From positions 21,266,001-21,330,000 of the forward strand of contig CM034546.1 of the NCBI GenBank assembly GCA_020055645.1: a stretch of DNA of 64,000 nucleotides, in the 5' to 3' direction. Below the pieces are notes generated by a model, which worked only from the letters and a program-made list of their open reading frames with translations, was not told the DNA's origin and did no database searches. This DNA is from Tomocerus qinae. Lineage: Eukaryota; Arthropoda; Collembola; Entomobryomorpha; Tomoceridae. Shown here in pieces: positions 46,241 to 61,150 of this stretch. Position numbers and translations under genes: made by a program. How positions within the stretch are numbered: position 1 is the first letter of the stretch; each line of letters opens with the position of its first letter.

Positions 46241-47461
46241 CAGGGTCATCACTTATATAATTTCCCCCGCCACAGCCCAACACAGACTAGTTGTCAAAAT
46301 GGTCTATATACCATCTTGTAGAGAATCTTTTTGCAAATCTAACGAACTACAACACCATGTAAATTGGTTAGAAAAGTGGTAGGTAAAAAATTTGTTGAAA
46401 ATAAAAAATTGAAAATTTTCAGAAATTTTGCCTGCTGTCCAACTTTCAAAATTTCCCCAGGTCCCCCAGAATTTTATTTTGGAATATTGATTCCTAAATT
46501 ACATTATTATCGCATTTGTGATTTTTCCACCACGCCATTTTCAAAACCGGAGGTATCGGTTTTTCAACTTTTTCGAGTTTGTCAAAAATTAAAGTAATCC
46601 AAAAAAAAGCCGAAAAATCGACCACCTCCGATTTTGATGAAAATTGGTGGAGAAATCACAAATGCGGTTCTTATATGAATTCTGGAATCGGTATTCCAAA
46701 ATAAAATTCTGGGGGACCTGGGGAAATTTTAAAAAGTTGGACAGCGGGCAGAATTTCTGAAAATTTTCAACTTTTTATTTTCAACAAATTTTTACGCACC
46801 CTATTCTAACCGATAAATATCTTGTAGAGAATCTTTTTGCAAATCTAACCGACTCTAACACTATGCAAATCAGTTAGAAAATTCCGGGTACAACATTTTT
46901 TGAAAACAAAAAGTTGAAAATTTTCAGAAATTCTGCTCCGCTTTCCCACTTTCCGAATCTGATGAAACTATCCCAGAATTTTTATTTTGGGAATCTTTGA
47001 TTCCAGAATGATTATAGAAATCGCATGTGCGATTTTTCCACTCCATGTTCATCAAAATTTGAGGTGGTCGATTTTTTAAATTTTTTTCCTGGATTACTCT
47101 AATTTTGAGCTAAAATCTCGAAAAAGCTGAAAAATCGACCTCCTCCGATTTTGATGAAAATGGGTGGAAAAAATCACACATGCGATTTCTATAATGATTC
47201 TGGAATCAGGAATCTAAAATAAAAATTCTGGGGGACCTGGACAAATTCGGAAAGTTGGAAAGCGGGCAGAATTTCTGAAAAACTTCAAGTTTTTTATTTT
47301 CAAAAATTGCTTTACCCGGTTTTTCCTAATCGATTGGTATGGTATTAGAATTGGTTAGGTCTGCAAAAAGATTCTCTACAAGATGGTATATAGACCATTT
47401 TGATAACTAGTCTGTGTTGGGCTGGGCTGTGGTGGGGGGAATTATATAAGTGATGACCCTG
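46241..47461. mobile_element. Foldback element, second copy
   Basis: Same nested-palindrome element as 3034-4239, at the same site in receptor pseudogene A, with scattered small indels. Confidence 0.85.
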
Positions 47462-47795
47462 TGTACAATACACATATTAATAAATTGTATTAAATCTTGT
47501 TAGTAAAATACAAAGGAATTGAACATGAGAGACCAATTAAAACACAAAATGAAGTGTAAATCTCGAACATAATTAACTGTACGGTAACATATGGTTCCTT
47601 GATAAAAATTTGCTCCAATAGCTGGTACGCAAAACATGATAACATAACAAAATATGATACAAGACCAGCATAGAAGCCATAACTACCAATTTTATCTTTT
47701 CCTGCACACACTTTCCAACTATTTGGATCGAACGATAGTGTTATTTGCAAGTGTAGAAAAAATTTTTTAAATGCATTTCGAATATCCTTTGTAAA
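47462..47795 (-). pseudogene. Receptor pseudogene A exon 1, second copy
   Basis: Matches 4240-4576. The start codon region is altered (TTTGTAAATTAC instead of TTTGTACTCAT on the plus strand), and the same internal stop and deletion after the N-terminus are present. Exon 2 would lie in or beyond the gap. Confidence 0.8.
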
Positions 47796-49605
47796 TTACT
47801 TTCAATATGCTGATTACTTGCAGTTCTATTTAAGAACACTTATAAGTATGAATTAGTTTCAACTTTTGTGTAGTGTATTAGGAGGAACATTTGACGATTT
47901 TCTTCTCGGCTTCCAATTAGACTCAAGGGCTTTCTTGCAACTTTCTCAAGAAAACCTATTTATTAAGGACGACGACACAAAATAGTATGGCTACATTTTT
48001 ATTTATTCCTGCTGCTCAAATATTTGACTCAAAGCTTCAGAAAGAGAGCTGTATTAAAATCATTAACTAACTACGAAAAATATGAATTTGAAACATACAT
48101 GGGCTCGAGTGTCGTACTCCTAATTAAGGGATGTGGGGTTTGGAGCGGATAGTGCCATTTTTATCACTAAAGGAGTACTATATATTATATGTGTTCACCA
48201 CTCCCAAAATCTACCCTGACATCCTACCAACAATATTGGTTATAATAGCAATCCGACTACACTGCAAAAACATTTGTAAGGTGTACAAGAGTTGGCAATG
48301 TGGAGAAAATGATTCTAAAAATTAATTAAGTGGAATTAAATTAACAGAAATTGAATACAAATGCTAAGCAAAACTATTTGGTATGGTAAAAATGTATATG
48401 AACATGAAATAAAATCTATATAAATAAATATTTATGTTCATCTATGCAATATCAAAGCGTTAAATTGCTTCTCACACTCATTAGGAACAAGAAATTGCCA
48501 ATATATTCCACTCGAAAATCATTTTGACGTCATGACTGGTTTCTTTGGAAGAATCTTACATTCTAAAGAAACCATATGAAGTAAACATTCTAATTTACTT
48601 GTCCGGACATAAAATTTAATTGATGACATCAACAATAAACCAAAAACAGTTTTCATTACTGTTGGTTGTACCCATCTCTTGCTTTGCAAATGAATAATTC
48701 ATGCAATGTATTTGCCAATACTTAGGTCAAGCAATAAGTATTTGCGGACTAAAGCTAAGTTTAAATTTAAATAGACAATACGGAACTATCAGACAACACG
48801 GCAAGAGTCCGTAGTCAACCTTGTATATTGATTTCCGATACTCCCTTTTCGTTGTTGGCTCCTTCGGCCTATGCATGGGTACATATAAAGAACGAGTAAA
48901 TTTGATTCAATTTCTAATTTTATTAAGTGAAATGGTGTGTGTATGTTTACAGTTAGGATTGGTTCTATGCTAGTAGTTTGAATATATATATCCTATATTG
49001 TATTATGTGTCCAGTATAGTATAAAAATATGGAGCAACTTTGTACATAATTTAATGTTATCTAGCACATCCTATAGTTTTTATAATTTTTAGAGTGTAAA
49101 ATCAATTGGGACTTAAGAGGTATGTATTCAGATTATGTTGTGTGAGAGTTGATTAGAACTTGTCGTTTGGACTATGTTAATAAATCCAACAGAGAGTAAT
49201 AAAATAATTTAACAATTTGAAGAATATGCCATACTTTTTCTGATTTATTTGTAGATGAAACTATTTGCGGCCCTATATATAAGCATTTAATTCGATGAAC
49301 AATAAGGAAATGAATACATTTTAGATGGAAATAAAAAGGTGTGTATAGGTATGGTACAAGCGTTTATGGCTGACTGTTTCGGCATACATTATAATAAACA
49401 CACAATCATATCATTACATAAATATTATTTATCTTGGAAAAATAAAAAGTATTCAAAGCACAAATATGTACAAAATTTTTGAAATCAATCATACCTGACT
49501 TCAAATCAATTTACCTAACTTGAGAATTAAATTATTTGCATTATAAGATTACTTATTATTGTAAATATTTATTTGAAATATGGCTTTAAGATTTTGGATT
49601 CCCAA

Positions 49606-50934
49606 TCACATATTAGTGTTCTTCAATTTGTATTGACATCAGGAGGGCGATAGTATTGTATACAATAAATGCGAAAACTTCGCAATAAGGTACTTCGATC
49701 AGCGAAGAAGAAATTGTGAAATTGTACTTTAGATGCGCCAAAGCTGCAAAGTTCTCGTGCCTGCAATGGATTACAGATAGGGACGTGCCATGACTGCAGG
49801 AAAAGTATTTGAGTTTCTCATAAAACAAGGACACAGTATGAATTATAATACCAACAATAATTGTGACAATACAGGAAACAGTAGGCATAAAAATATAAAT
49901 TGTCATTTCTATTTTGTCGTATAATTTGAAGGTGATAAAATTAGCAATAAGAATCATTGAGCCGATGCCTAATCCCAACAACATTGGCGCTATTGACAGT
50001 CCCTCATGTATAGTTAGCTAGCTTGTTGATGTACAATTGCTGCATGTAAATCATTTTCGCTTTTTCAAATTCGCTATTTCCTCTCATTCGATTCTTTTCG
50101 AGATCGGTAGATTTCCAGAAGCCTTCGATGTATTGTCTAGGTTGGAGTGATAGTTTCGAAGCCATCCGAGAGAGGAAATAATATAAAACAAACCAAACGA
50201 AAAGGTTCAACAGGATTGCAAGGACATCATACATAACAAGAGGAAAATATATTGCGAACAACATTAAGCGTACAACTATTGTATTCTTGTATTTTGGAAC
50301 ATCAAAGTAGATACAATTACAAATAAGGGTCAACCTCGTAATAGAAGATGAGAATAACAAACAACATTGCAAGAAATAGCTGCCAAAAATAATGATAAGA
50401 GTTTTTAAGAAAAACGACAGAAATATGACGCTGAAAGGAGGCTTTCGCATTGTATGGTCTAATTCTGTTGTGAAAAAACAATTTTAAATATGATTTTTAT
50501 TAATGAAAAATAATTGGTAACTTAATTTAGTAAATAAATAATCGTACTTACGCCTCAGACTAGAATCTTTCGTATAATGCACAATTAATAAGTTGTATTA
50601 AATCGTGTTGTTGGAATACAAAGGGGATTGAACATGAGAAACCAATTAAAATACAAAACGAAGCGTAAATCTCGCGCATAATTAATTCCACATGGAAAGG
50701 TAAGGCTCCTTGATAAAAACTTCTTGCATCATAGTAGCTGATAAGCAAAGAACAATGCTATGCCACAAAATATATTACAAGTCCAGCATAGTAGCAATAG
50801 CGTCCACTTTTATCTTTTCCCGCACACACAGTCCAACTGTTAGGGTCGAAATGATAGAGGACCGTATTTGGCACAAATATTTGCAAACGACGAAAAAGGT
50901 TTTAAATGCATTTCTGCATATCCTTTGTACTCAT
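49606..50934 (-). CDS. Gustatory-receptor-like B, second copy (many indels)
   Basis: Collinear with 6317-7600: exon 1 50552-50934, exon 2 to 50464. It lacks the extra T that breaks the first copy in TM4, but has numerous other small insertions, for example near 49785, 49950, 49985, 50075, 50310 and 50725, so no long frame survives. An extra G near 49616 alters the last codons. Read with its partner copy it supports an intact two-exon receptor of about 398 residues. Confidence 0.7.
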
Positions 50935-51236
50935 TTTCAATATGCGTTAATTATTGCAGTTCTAATGTGTAATGAGAGTACTCTAAATATGAATTGATTT
51001 CAGCTTTATTGTTAGGAGGGAAAGTTGAGAATTGATTCTTCTCCACAGCAAAGTTATGACTGTTGGTTAAATAATCTTTAACTTTCGTGCAACTGCCATA
51101 CAAAACTTACTTATATTTATTCTATTTATTCAATACCTGCAAATACAGTACTCACATAATATCCGGTGCTCCGGTAAAATGTTGTTTCTTTTAATGGATT
51201 ATTTTTCGTTAGATAATATTATCGTATATAAAACCC

Positions 51237-51256
51237 ATGAATATTTCATTTGTTGC
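51237..51256 (-). promoter_or_regulatory. Block I dyad motif, second copy of receptor B
   Basis: ATGAATATTTCATTTGTTGC preserved exactly, about 300 bp upstream of the receptor B start at 50934, despite many indels around it. Confidence 0.45.
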
Positions 51257-53217
51257 AAAAGCTGGCTCATGTCCAAACCTCAAGCCAAATATAGGTACCC
51301 CAAGCTAGCATAGTTGAGTTAAAAATACTTTGAAAGTACAACGTATGTATAAGGCGCTAATAATGTGGCACAGTGGCCGTTGAACAAAAACAAAATGTCT
51401 CGAGGCTTTTACGTCCATATTTTCCCATTTATCTCGGACGAAGAATGTGACACATACACTCAAGCAAAAATAAAGAATAAAAATATACATGAGCTATTAT
51501 TACATGGGAATGTTCAGTATTTATTTGATAGAAACAATATCTCCAAGCAATAAAATAGTTATATTATAGACTAATGTATAAACGAAGAGCCAGGTAGCGT
51601 ATAGACTTGGTGCTCATTATAATGTAACAAATTAACACTATTGCGCGTGTACTGAGTGATAATAAAAAATATTTTTTATTTTTCTTTTCCAGGAATTCGG
51701 ATTACGTGGTATTGAATGGTAAATAAATAATGAGTTCTTTCTGCTTTTAATTTGACATGAACGTTTATTTATTTTTTATGTGGTAAAGGTGGTGCAAACA
51801 GAACAAATAAACTATAGCATTAATATAAGTATAGTTGCATGTGCAACAGCATTCCCAAAGCATTGGGCAAATATATGGCGGATATGCAAAGATACTGTTT
51901 CTGCTCTTTCCTCTTTTTGATTGTAGAGAGATTAATTCCGATGTCCGGACCACGACACAACACTTCTACTGTCCGAATTTAAGTCCCTTACTACAAAAAA
52001 TTAGTCAGCAATCAACCTATTTATAGAGAATTTTTTGAGGACCATTCACATTAAAATCGATAAACAATAAGTAAATGGATGTATTTTTTATGGAAATGTA
52101 TGTATTTATATCTTGTACCTCTAAAGTAGATCGATAAACAAAAACTATTTCATAATTTATCAATGAGACACCTAACGTTTGTATGCATCGTGTCGTATAT
52201 CTCCTTGTAGTAAATGGTTCCATTATATCATTATCATGCAAACGTACATAAACACTTGAGACAATATAAGCAAATACTTAACATGGAATTTAAAAACAAG
52301 AGATAGATTTATAAACTATTGGGAGATTCACATTTTTATTATAGGGATTGAAGTTAACTACGAGAGAATATAATAATTTAGATATACGCAAAATGTTGAC
52401 GTCATGCCTGTTTTATTTGGAGAACTTACATACAAAAGAAACAGTAAATATTCCGACTTTCTTGTCCTATATAAAATTGGCAACAACGAATATCAACTCA
52501 TTACAAAATCAGCTTTTCTATTACTGCTTGGTTGTACCCAGCTCCCAAGTTTTGCAAATATAATATTCATGCACTGTACTTGTCAATACAAAGAATCGTG
52601 ACGCCAATCGCCAGTTAGCGACTAAAGCTAAAAGTTCAGATTTAAATAAGTCATTACGGAACCATCCGACAACACGGCAGTAAAGAGTCCGTAGTCAACC
52701 TTGTAAATAGATTGACACTCCTATTCCTCACAAGACTTGTTGGCCCCTTCGGCATTTGCATGTGGTACACATATATAGAACGAGTAAATGCGATTTAATT
52801 TCTAATTTTATTAAGTGAAATGTTGTATGCATGTCTACATAGATTGTCTATGCTAGTATTTAAATATATATCCTATATTGTATTATGTGTCCAGTATATA
52901 TAGTAAAAATATGGAGCAATTTTGCAATAATTTAATGTTACTACATGCTATCTTATGTAGTTTTGCAATTTGAGTTAAATCATCAATTGGACTAAATAGG
53001 TATTTATAAATGAATAGGTTGTGTGAGAGTTGATGAGCTTGTCGCTTGGACTATATTAATAAATCCAATAGAGAGTAATAAAATAGTTTAACAATTTAAA
53101 GAGAATAACATACTTTTGTGATTTACTTGTAGGAAGCTATCTGGCGGACCTTTGAACATTGTAGTAATTCGACGAACAAGTAAATGAATAGGGATTTTAT
53201 GGAAGTAAAAAGTGTGT

Positions 53218-53765
53218 ATGTGTGTGTTAGGGAGAGCACGGCTACTACTATTGATTAGTAGAGCTATGCTATCGCTCAAGCCGCGAGGGCTTACTTGCAG
53301 TGACTCCCGGAACAACTTTACTAAGTGTGTACAGACTTATGAGACAGAAGAGACTCTAGTGAAGAGTACTGAACCATGAGACGGAACGACTCAACACTGT
53401 CCTTGGCAACCTGACTCTGATAGGCAGTCAGAGAGAGGGAACGGGACATGTAAGCCGACCACCAGTGACCACCTTCAAACCACTTATGGCAGTCTACATC
53501 AGCCCACCTTATCACCTCATGTGCATCTCCATTGTCCAGACTTGTGCTAGGTAAGGAACTCGTAGCACGTATACAGACCAACAGAACAACTATCCATACA
53601 CTACAGGGGACATGGGCATTGATAGATAATCATATTGTCACTAAGATAGGCAAATCAATGCTAATAACGAATATACGGCAATGACAGCTTTTCCCAGCTC
53701 CAGACTACTACTCTTATAGGACCTGAGGGGCTCTGAGAGATTCGAACTCCAGACCTCAGCCAAAA
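53218..53765 (-). repeat. SINE-like repeat, second copy
   Basis: Corresponds to 9815-10325, with the B-box-like GAGATTCGAACTCC near 53738. Confidence 0.4.
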
Positions 53766-54041
53766 AATGTGCATATATAGCTAGGTAGGAGTTTATTGTT
53801 TGTTTTGGCATACACTAGTACAACACAATCATATCATTACATAAATATTATTACATTGAAAATAAAAAGTATGCAAAGTATAAATGTATGTCAAATTTTT
53901 GAAATCATCCTTTCTTGATCAAAAATTATCTGCTTTTGAGAATTAAATTACTTGCATTAAGAATACTGATTAATGTAGAAACATTCATTTGATTATGGCT
54001 TTAAAATTTTGGATTCCTCAATTCCTCAATCACTTATGTTC

Positions 54042-55322
54042 TTAAATTTGTAGTAGACATCAGGAGGGTGATGGTATTGTATGTACAATAAAAGCGAAAA
54101 CTTGCAATAAGGTACATCGGTGCGCGAAGAAGAAAATATACAGAGCCTGTATTTTTAGATGCCTCTAAAGCTGCAAAGTTCTCGGGCTTGCGATGGATTG
54201 CAGATAGGACGCTAGCATGATTGCAGGAAGGTATTTGAGTTTTCATAAAACAAGGACACAGTATGAATTATAATACCAACAATAACTGTGACGATACAGG
54301 AAACTGTAGGCATAAAAATATAAATTGTCATTTCCATCTTGTCGTATAATTTGATGCTGATAAAATTAGCAATAAGAACACACCCGACACCTAAACCTAA
54401 CATCATTGCTACTGGCATTCTCATTGTATAGTTAGCTAGCTTGTTGATGTACAATTGCTGCTTGTAAATCATTTTTGCCTTTTCAAATTCTTTTCTCGTT
54501 CGATTTTTTTCGAGATTGATAGATATCCAGAATCTTTCTATATATTGTCTAGTTGGAGTGATAGTTTGAAGCCATCCGAGGGTGGAAATAAAATAAAACA
54601 ACCAAACGAAAAGGCCCAAAAACATTGCAAGGACATCATACATAACAAGAGGAAAATACATTGCGAACATCAATAAGCGTACAACTATTTTACGCTTGTA
54701 CTTCGGGATTATCAGTGATACAATTGCAAACAAAGGGTCTATCTCATAATAAATGATGAGGATAGCAAACAATATTGCAAGCAGAATCCCCAAAAAGATT
54801 GCTATTTTTAAGAAACATGAAAGAAATAGGACGATGAAAGGCGGCTTGGCATTGTTTTGTCTAATTCCTGTTGTAAAACAAACAATTTTAAGTATTTAAT
54901 GATTAATATTTATTGACAATAATTCATTACTTAATTTAAATAACCGTTACTTACGTCTTAGACTAAAATCTTTGTATAATGCACAGTTAACAAGTTGTAT
55001 AAACTCGTGTTGGTAGAGTACAAAGGGAATTGAATATGAGAAATTAATTAAAATACAAAACGAAGCGTAAATCTCGAGCATAATTAATTCCACTGAAAGG
55101 TATGGCTCCTTGATAAAAACTTGCTCTAGTAGCTGATACGCAAAGAACAATGCTATGCCAAAATATATTACAAGTCCAGCATAGTAGCAATAGCGTCCAC
55201 TCTTATCTTTTCCTGCACACACTGTCCAACTGTTGGGGTCGAATGATAGAGGACCGTATTTAAAATATTTGCAAACGACGAAAAAAAGTTTTAAATGAAT
55301 TTCGCATATCCTTTGTACTCAT
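54042..55322 (-). CDS. Gustatory-receptor-like C, second copy
   Basis: Exon 1 is 54955-55322 and exon 2 is 54042-54867. Exon 2 reads without interruption from TM3 through LGWLQTITPTRQYIERFW to the TM6-TM7 loop (FYENSNTFLQS), correcting both frameshifts of the first copy. It then breaks near 54205 (GGACGCTAGCATG instead of GGACGCCATG), with more insertions towards the C-terminus. In exon 1 a run of seven A near 55285 (six in the first copy) shifts the frame before SFDPNSWTVCAGKD. Family and topology as for the first copy. Confidence 0.75.
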
Positions 55323-55537
55323 TTTTAATAAGCGGATGACTGAGTTCTAATGTGTAATTAGAGTACTTTTAAATATGAATTGATTTCAACTTTATTGTTA
55401 GGAGGGAAAGTTGAGAATTGATTCTTCTCCACAGTAGAGTTGTGACTGTTGGTTATTTAACCTTTCGTGCTACTGTCTTGAAAACAAAGGTACTTGTATT
55501 CATTATTATATTTATTCAATACGTGCAAATACAGTAG

Positions 55538-55540
55538 GTG

Positions 55541-55571
<31 letters not shown>

Positions 55572-55636
55572 ATATATATTATATACATATATATATATAT
55601 ATTATATATATATATATAATATATTATATATATATA

Positions 55637-55678
<42 letters not shown>

Positions 55679-56005
55679 ATATAATATATTATATATATAT
55701 ATCGTCCCTTAAGGATAGAATAAGCCTGTATCCACTTTCAGATTGGTACAGGAATAAGCCAAAATCCATTTTTTGTTTGGTACAGGAATAAGCCTATCTC
55801 CAATTTTCGTTTGGTGCAGGAAATAGCCTCTATCCTCTTGCAACCGCAGCAGCAGAGGCTATTTCCTGCACCAAACGAAAATTGGAGATAGGCTTATTCC
55901 TGTACCAAACAAAAATGGATTTTGGCTTATTCCTGTACCAATCTGAAAGTGGATACAGGCTTATTCTATCCTTAAGGGACGATATATATATATTATATAT
56001 ATATA

Positions 56006-56036
<31 letters not shown>
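55538..56036. repeat. TA microsatellite and palindrome, second copy
   Basis: The palindrome is at 55703-55981 (again 279 bp). The TA runs at its left are shorter than in the first copy, as expected for a length-variable microsatellite. Confidence 0.85.
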
Positions 56037-56079
56037 CATGATATAATAGCCCCCGATAAGGCCAATGTATTTCCAAATA

Positions 56080-56890
56080 CTCATAAAATATCAGGTGCTC
56101 CGGTAAAATGTTGTTTGCTTTAATGGATTATTTACCTTAGATAATATTTCCGTACATAACACCCATGAATATTTCATTTGTTGCAAAATAGGTGCCTCAA
56201 GTCCATACCTCGCCAAATATAAAAACCCAACTCAGTATAGTTGAGTCACAATGCTTTAAAAGTAAAACGTATTACCAATTATTCACATAATATCTAGAGC
56301 ATTACAATAACTAAACCAAAGCTTCTACAAAACTCCGGTAAAACGTTGTTTGTTTTAATGGATTATATTCGTTAGGTAATATTATTTACTTATATAAAAC
56401 CCATGAATATTTCATTTGTTGCAAAATAGCTGGTTCAGGACGTCGCAAAAGTTAGGAACGCAACAAGCCAGCATAGTTGGGTTAAAATACTTTAAAATTA
56501 CAATGTACTAATATTGTACTGGCAGTTGAAATAGACAAAAATGTCTCGAAGCTTTACGTCCATATTTTCACATTTATCTCGGGCGAAGAAGGTGGCACAT
56601 ACACTCAAGCTAAAATAAAGAATAAAAAATATACTTGAGCTACATTCCATGGGAAAATTCATTTATTTGATAGAGCAAATAGCTCCAAGTAATCAAAATA
56701 GTCATATTATAGCCTAATGTACAAGCGGAGAGCCCGGTAGCGTATAGAGTTGGAGCTCATTATAACGTAACAATTTAACACATTGGGCGTTACTATGTCA
56801 TTAAAAAATATTTTTTATTTTTCTCTTCCAGGAATTGGATTACGTGGTATTGAATTGTAAATATATAATGAGTTCTTTCTGCTTTTATTT
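56080..56890 (-). repeat. Block I (twice) and block II, second copy
   Basis: Dyad motif at 56165 and 56403, upstream of receptor C copy two. Collinear with 12630-13450. Confidence 0.6.
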
Positions 56891-57124
56891 TGACACTAGC
56901 CGGTCACAGGACCTAGGCCCTGTTATAAATAAAGCTAGTTTGTATTGCGGGGGCAATATTGTATGATGGGTAGAATGTATTTCAGATAAATAACATAAAA
57001 TATTCCAAAACTTCACCTTTTGTCAACATTTTGCTTATAGAAATAGAATTGTGGCTAATATAGCAATCCGGTCACCCACCCACCATGATCACATTTATGA
57101 CTCGAATACTTTGAATCATCATAT

Positions 57125-57326
57125 CGTCCTTTAAGGAACGAAGCCAATATCCATTTTTTGTTTGGTGCACAAAAAAGCCAAAATCCATTTTTTGTTTGGT
57201 GCACAAAAAAGCTAAAATCCATTTTTTGTTTGGTGGCGGAAAAAGCATATATCCATACGCTTGTTGGTGGAGTTAGGCTATTTCCTGCACCAAACGAAAA
57301 ATGGCTTTTTCGTTCCTTAAAGCACG
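57125..57326. mobile_element. Small TIR element, second copy
   Basis: Same element as 13682-13883, with a single visible substitution in one internal repeat. Confidence 0.6.
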
Positions 57327-58055
57327 ATATTATACATACTGCCATCACCAGTGGGAGTAAAACTGACTCTTTTTTAGGAATCTATCTATTTTTAAAACAA
57401 CTAAAAACGTCAAGGTAATAGGCCAAATTGAATTTACCGTACATGAAATAATGTAAACCTTGAGCGCACTGAATGCTGGAAAAATTTGCATACAGAATGC
57501 ATGCATTGTTTCCGTTTCCGAAATATCTTTGTGCCTTGTAAGTCGCAGGAGACTATAGAGAGCGCAGTGTATAATTCCTCACTGGCACGAAGTTGTTCTG
57601 CTTCGTACGTGGAATTTTCCTCATTGTGCGTTATTGTGTGCTTGGCTGGGTTTTAGAATTACGGCAAATCAACACACAGAAGTACAAACAAACCTATGGA
57701 ATTACACTTTTGCCGTTTATTTATAAGGATGCATAGCTTTCTCTAATTGAATTTTTCATGGTTTCTCATTTGGTGGGCCGAAGTCGGAGGTAGAGATTTT
57801 ATATTGATAGGTATAGGTATAGGGACTTGTTTTAGAAAACTGTCCGCATCTCCGGACACGGAAGAGGTTCGTGGCAAGTGTATTGTCTTGTATCATAATT
57901 TCAACAATGTAAATGGGCAAATTTTAACTTTTCCCGCAAATGAAATAATAGGATCCTTAAGCGAACCGAAAGCTGAAAATTTGCATACAGAACGCATCAA
58001 CTGCATTGTTATACGGTTTATTTAATTGAAGGAAGGATTTTCAACTACCACGTAG

Positions 58056-60019
58056 CAGAGATCGCAATTTGGAAGAGTATTGAGAAGGGCCTACTCTTTT
58101 CTCATTTTGAAAATCAAAAACTCTCAACTCAAACTCTCAATACTCTTTTCTGCAAACGGCCACACTCAACTCAATCACTCAATACTCTTTTCCCCAAACG
58201 TCCATACTCAACTCAACCTCTCAATACTCTTTTTGTCATAAGGCCAAACTCAACTCAAGCTCTCAATACTCTTTTTGTCATAAGGCCAAACTCAACTCAA
58301 TCTCTCAATACTCTTTTTGTCAAAAGGCAACACTCAACTCAACCTCTCAATACTCTTTTTGTCAAAAGGCAACAATCGGTAATGGTAATGGTTTTATTTT
58401 CGGAAAGGCCATAGGCAGTCAAGTATCATTACATATACAAGTACACATCATAATATCAACTGGAATTATAGCCATTAAGTACAAATATTATAGGATAGCT
58501 TTACAGACAATATAAATATAATTCACTGGTATTTCATTTATTAATTATTGCAGATGCAAAATAGATATCGAATATAAGTACGTATTATTACATATAGGGA
58601 AAGACTTTATAGTAAGGAATGAGGCCGTTTGCAGCAGAAACAACCCGCGCATGGACTTACACATTCACCTTACGGTCTATTCGAAGGTGGTTTAGGAATG
58701 AAAGTATACATATAATTTAGTTTGTAATGCAATTACAATATTATGGCCAAATGGTATTTGCTTAAATCATTAATATAACAACTATGTATAATTAATTTAC
58801 CTACACCCAACACAGAAGTTGGGGGAGCCGAGTCGTGCATATCATTTCGAGTATGAGTACGTGTGTTTATGTCGGTAGCTTACATGAATGCATGTGAGTA
58901 AAGTGAAGCGGGCGACGAGATTTACATTTGCTCTATCTTTGATAAGCGACTTTGCATGTAGATAATTTGCATATTCTTGGTTTATCATCGTGGTCACTCT
59001 TCTGGTCAGCCATTTTCCACACAAGACAATCCATGCCAAAATTTGGGAAATCGCAATGTTTTCGAATTAAAGACTGACCTTTTTTATTTGTCGATCACCT
59101 GTCCAGAGAGATCTTGACGTGGAGCACCTGATGAATCTAATTTCAGTCCGGTAGCTGTACTTTTACACCCAAAAATGACGAAATTGTAGGAGCTCCAAGA
59201 CACACGTACTCACCTCGGGAAATGCAACGACTCGACTGCACCTCTCAATACTCTTTTTGTCAAAAGGCAATACTCAACTCAACCTCTCAATACTCTTTTC
59301 ACAAAACGGCCATACTCAACTCAATCACTCAATACTCTTTTTTTATTCTTTTTACTAGGGAAGCATGCGAGTTGAGCTTGAGTTGAGTTAAACTAAGGTG
59401 GACAGTGAGTTAAGTTGGTTGAGTTAAACTAAGGTGGACAGTGAGTTAAGTTGGTTGAGTTAAACTAAGGTGGACAGTGAGTTAAGTTGGTTGAGTTAAA
59501 CTAAGGTGGACAATGAGTTAAGTTGGTTGAGTTGTCATTTTGGTTAATTTTGCAAACGAGTGGAGTTGAGTCGGCTACTAACTCAGCATCAAAATTGAGT
59601 TGTATCGAGTCGGACTACTTTGTCAGGCTTAGAAATTACTTGAGTTATAACTCGATTTTGGGCAAAAAGTGAGATAAGTTGAGGTGAGTTATTGAAAATA
59701 GGCCCATAAACGCTCAAATATTCCTTCACCAAACGGCTACACTCAACTCAAACACTCAATACTCTTTTTGTCAAAGGGCCATACTCAACTCAATCTCTCA
59801 ATACTCTTTTCACCAAACGGCCATACTCAACTCATTCTCTCAATACTCTTTTCACCAAAACGGCCATACTCAACTCAATCTCTCAATACTCTTTTTGTCA
59901 AAAGGCCGTACTCAAGTCAAGAGAACACTCTTTACTCTTTGAGAAAGAGTGGTAAAGAGTGCATTTGAGAGCCACTCATGTTCTCAAAAATGAGAAATGA
60001 GAACTGATTGCGATCTCTG
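58056..60019. mobile_element. hAT-type element, second copy
   Basis: Same element and same CCACGTAG target duplication (58048-58055 and 60020-60027). Length 1964 against 1962 bp, so the arrays have not changed in copy number. Confidence 0.85.
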
Positions 60020-60144
60020 CCACGTAGCAGCGTAGAACAACATTGACTTTAAAGATTTTATCATCCCGCAGGCGGTGTATGCATAAAATCAAGTTCCATC
60101 TGGATAGAATTTACCATATTTAGCAATAAACCAAATATATATAT

Positions 60145-60473
60145 GGGACTATACCCCTTTTTGTCAACAACTTTTCTTTGGAAATCACTTTTTGTCAACA
60201 CGTATAACCTTTTTGTCAACACATGTACATGTATGTGTGCATGTTGCTTAACTGTGCGGTTACTAAACCATTAATTTTACACAGTATTTTCATTTCATTG
60301 CCTATTTGGTTTAATCTACTACAAGTATTTAATTTTGACTATCTGTATCAATAACACTAGTGTTGACAAAAAGATAATTACTGTTGACAAAAAATAAAAT
60401 GGTGTTGACAAAAGGTGTTTTCGATTTTTTTTGCTCTGTTGACATTTTAACGTTGACAAATTGGGGGTGATCC
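60145..60473. mobile_element. TTTTTGTCAACA MITE, second copy
   Basis: Collinear with 16702-17032, two bases shorter. Confidence 0.5.
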
Positions 60474-60522
60474 ATATGTATGGATCAGCTATTGTAGCTC
60501 TGAAATCAGCTCCAAAATACAG

Positions 60523-61150
60523 CTATTGTACGCTTGTATTTTGGAATTATCAGTGATGCAATTACAAATAAGGGGTCTAACTCGTAAAAGATGATGAGGA
60601 TAACAAACAATATTGCAAGCAGAATCCCCAAAAAGATTGCTATTTTTAAGAAACATGAAAGAAATAGAACGATGAATGGGGGCTTGGCATTGTTTTGTCT
60701 AATTCCTGTTGTGAAAAAATAATTTTAACTATTTAATGATTGAAAATAATTCGTTACATAATTTAAATAAATAATCGTTACTACGCCTTAGGCTAGAATC
60801 TTCGTATAATGCACAATTAATAAGTTGTATAAACTCATGTTGGTGGAATACAAAAGGAATTGAACATGAGAAACCAATTAAAATACAAAACGAAGCGTAA
60901 ATCTCGATCATAATTAATTCCACGGAAAGGTAAGGCTCCTTGATAAAAACTTGCTCTAGTAGCTGATACGCAACGAATAATGCTGAACCAAAATATATTA
61001 CAAGTCCAGCATAGTAGCAATAACGTCCACTTTTATCTTTTCCTGCACACACAGTCCAACTATTGGGATCGAATGATAGAGGACCGTATTTAAAATATTT
61101 GCAAACCACAAAAAAGTTTTAAATGCATTTCGCATATCCTTTGTACTCAT
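60523..61150 (-). pseudogene. Truncated receptor pseudogene D, second copy
   Basis: Exon 1 60785-61150 reads openly from VCKYFKYGPL to DSSLRR, free of the extra A bases of the first copy, but keeps the shared frameshift just before it. The donor GTAAGT has lost one base (60781 region). Exon 2 is again cut at the same point (about 60523), so the truncation is real. Confidence 0.8.
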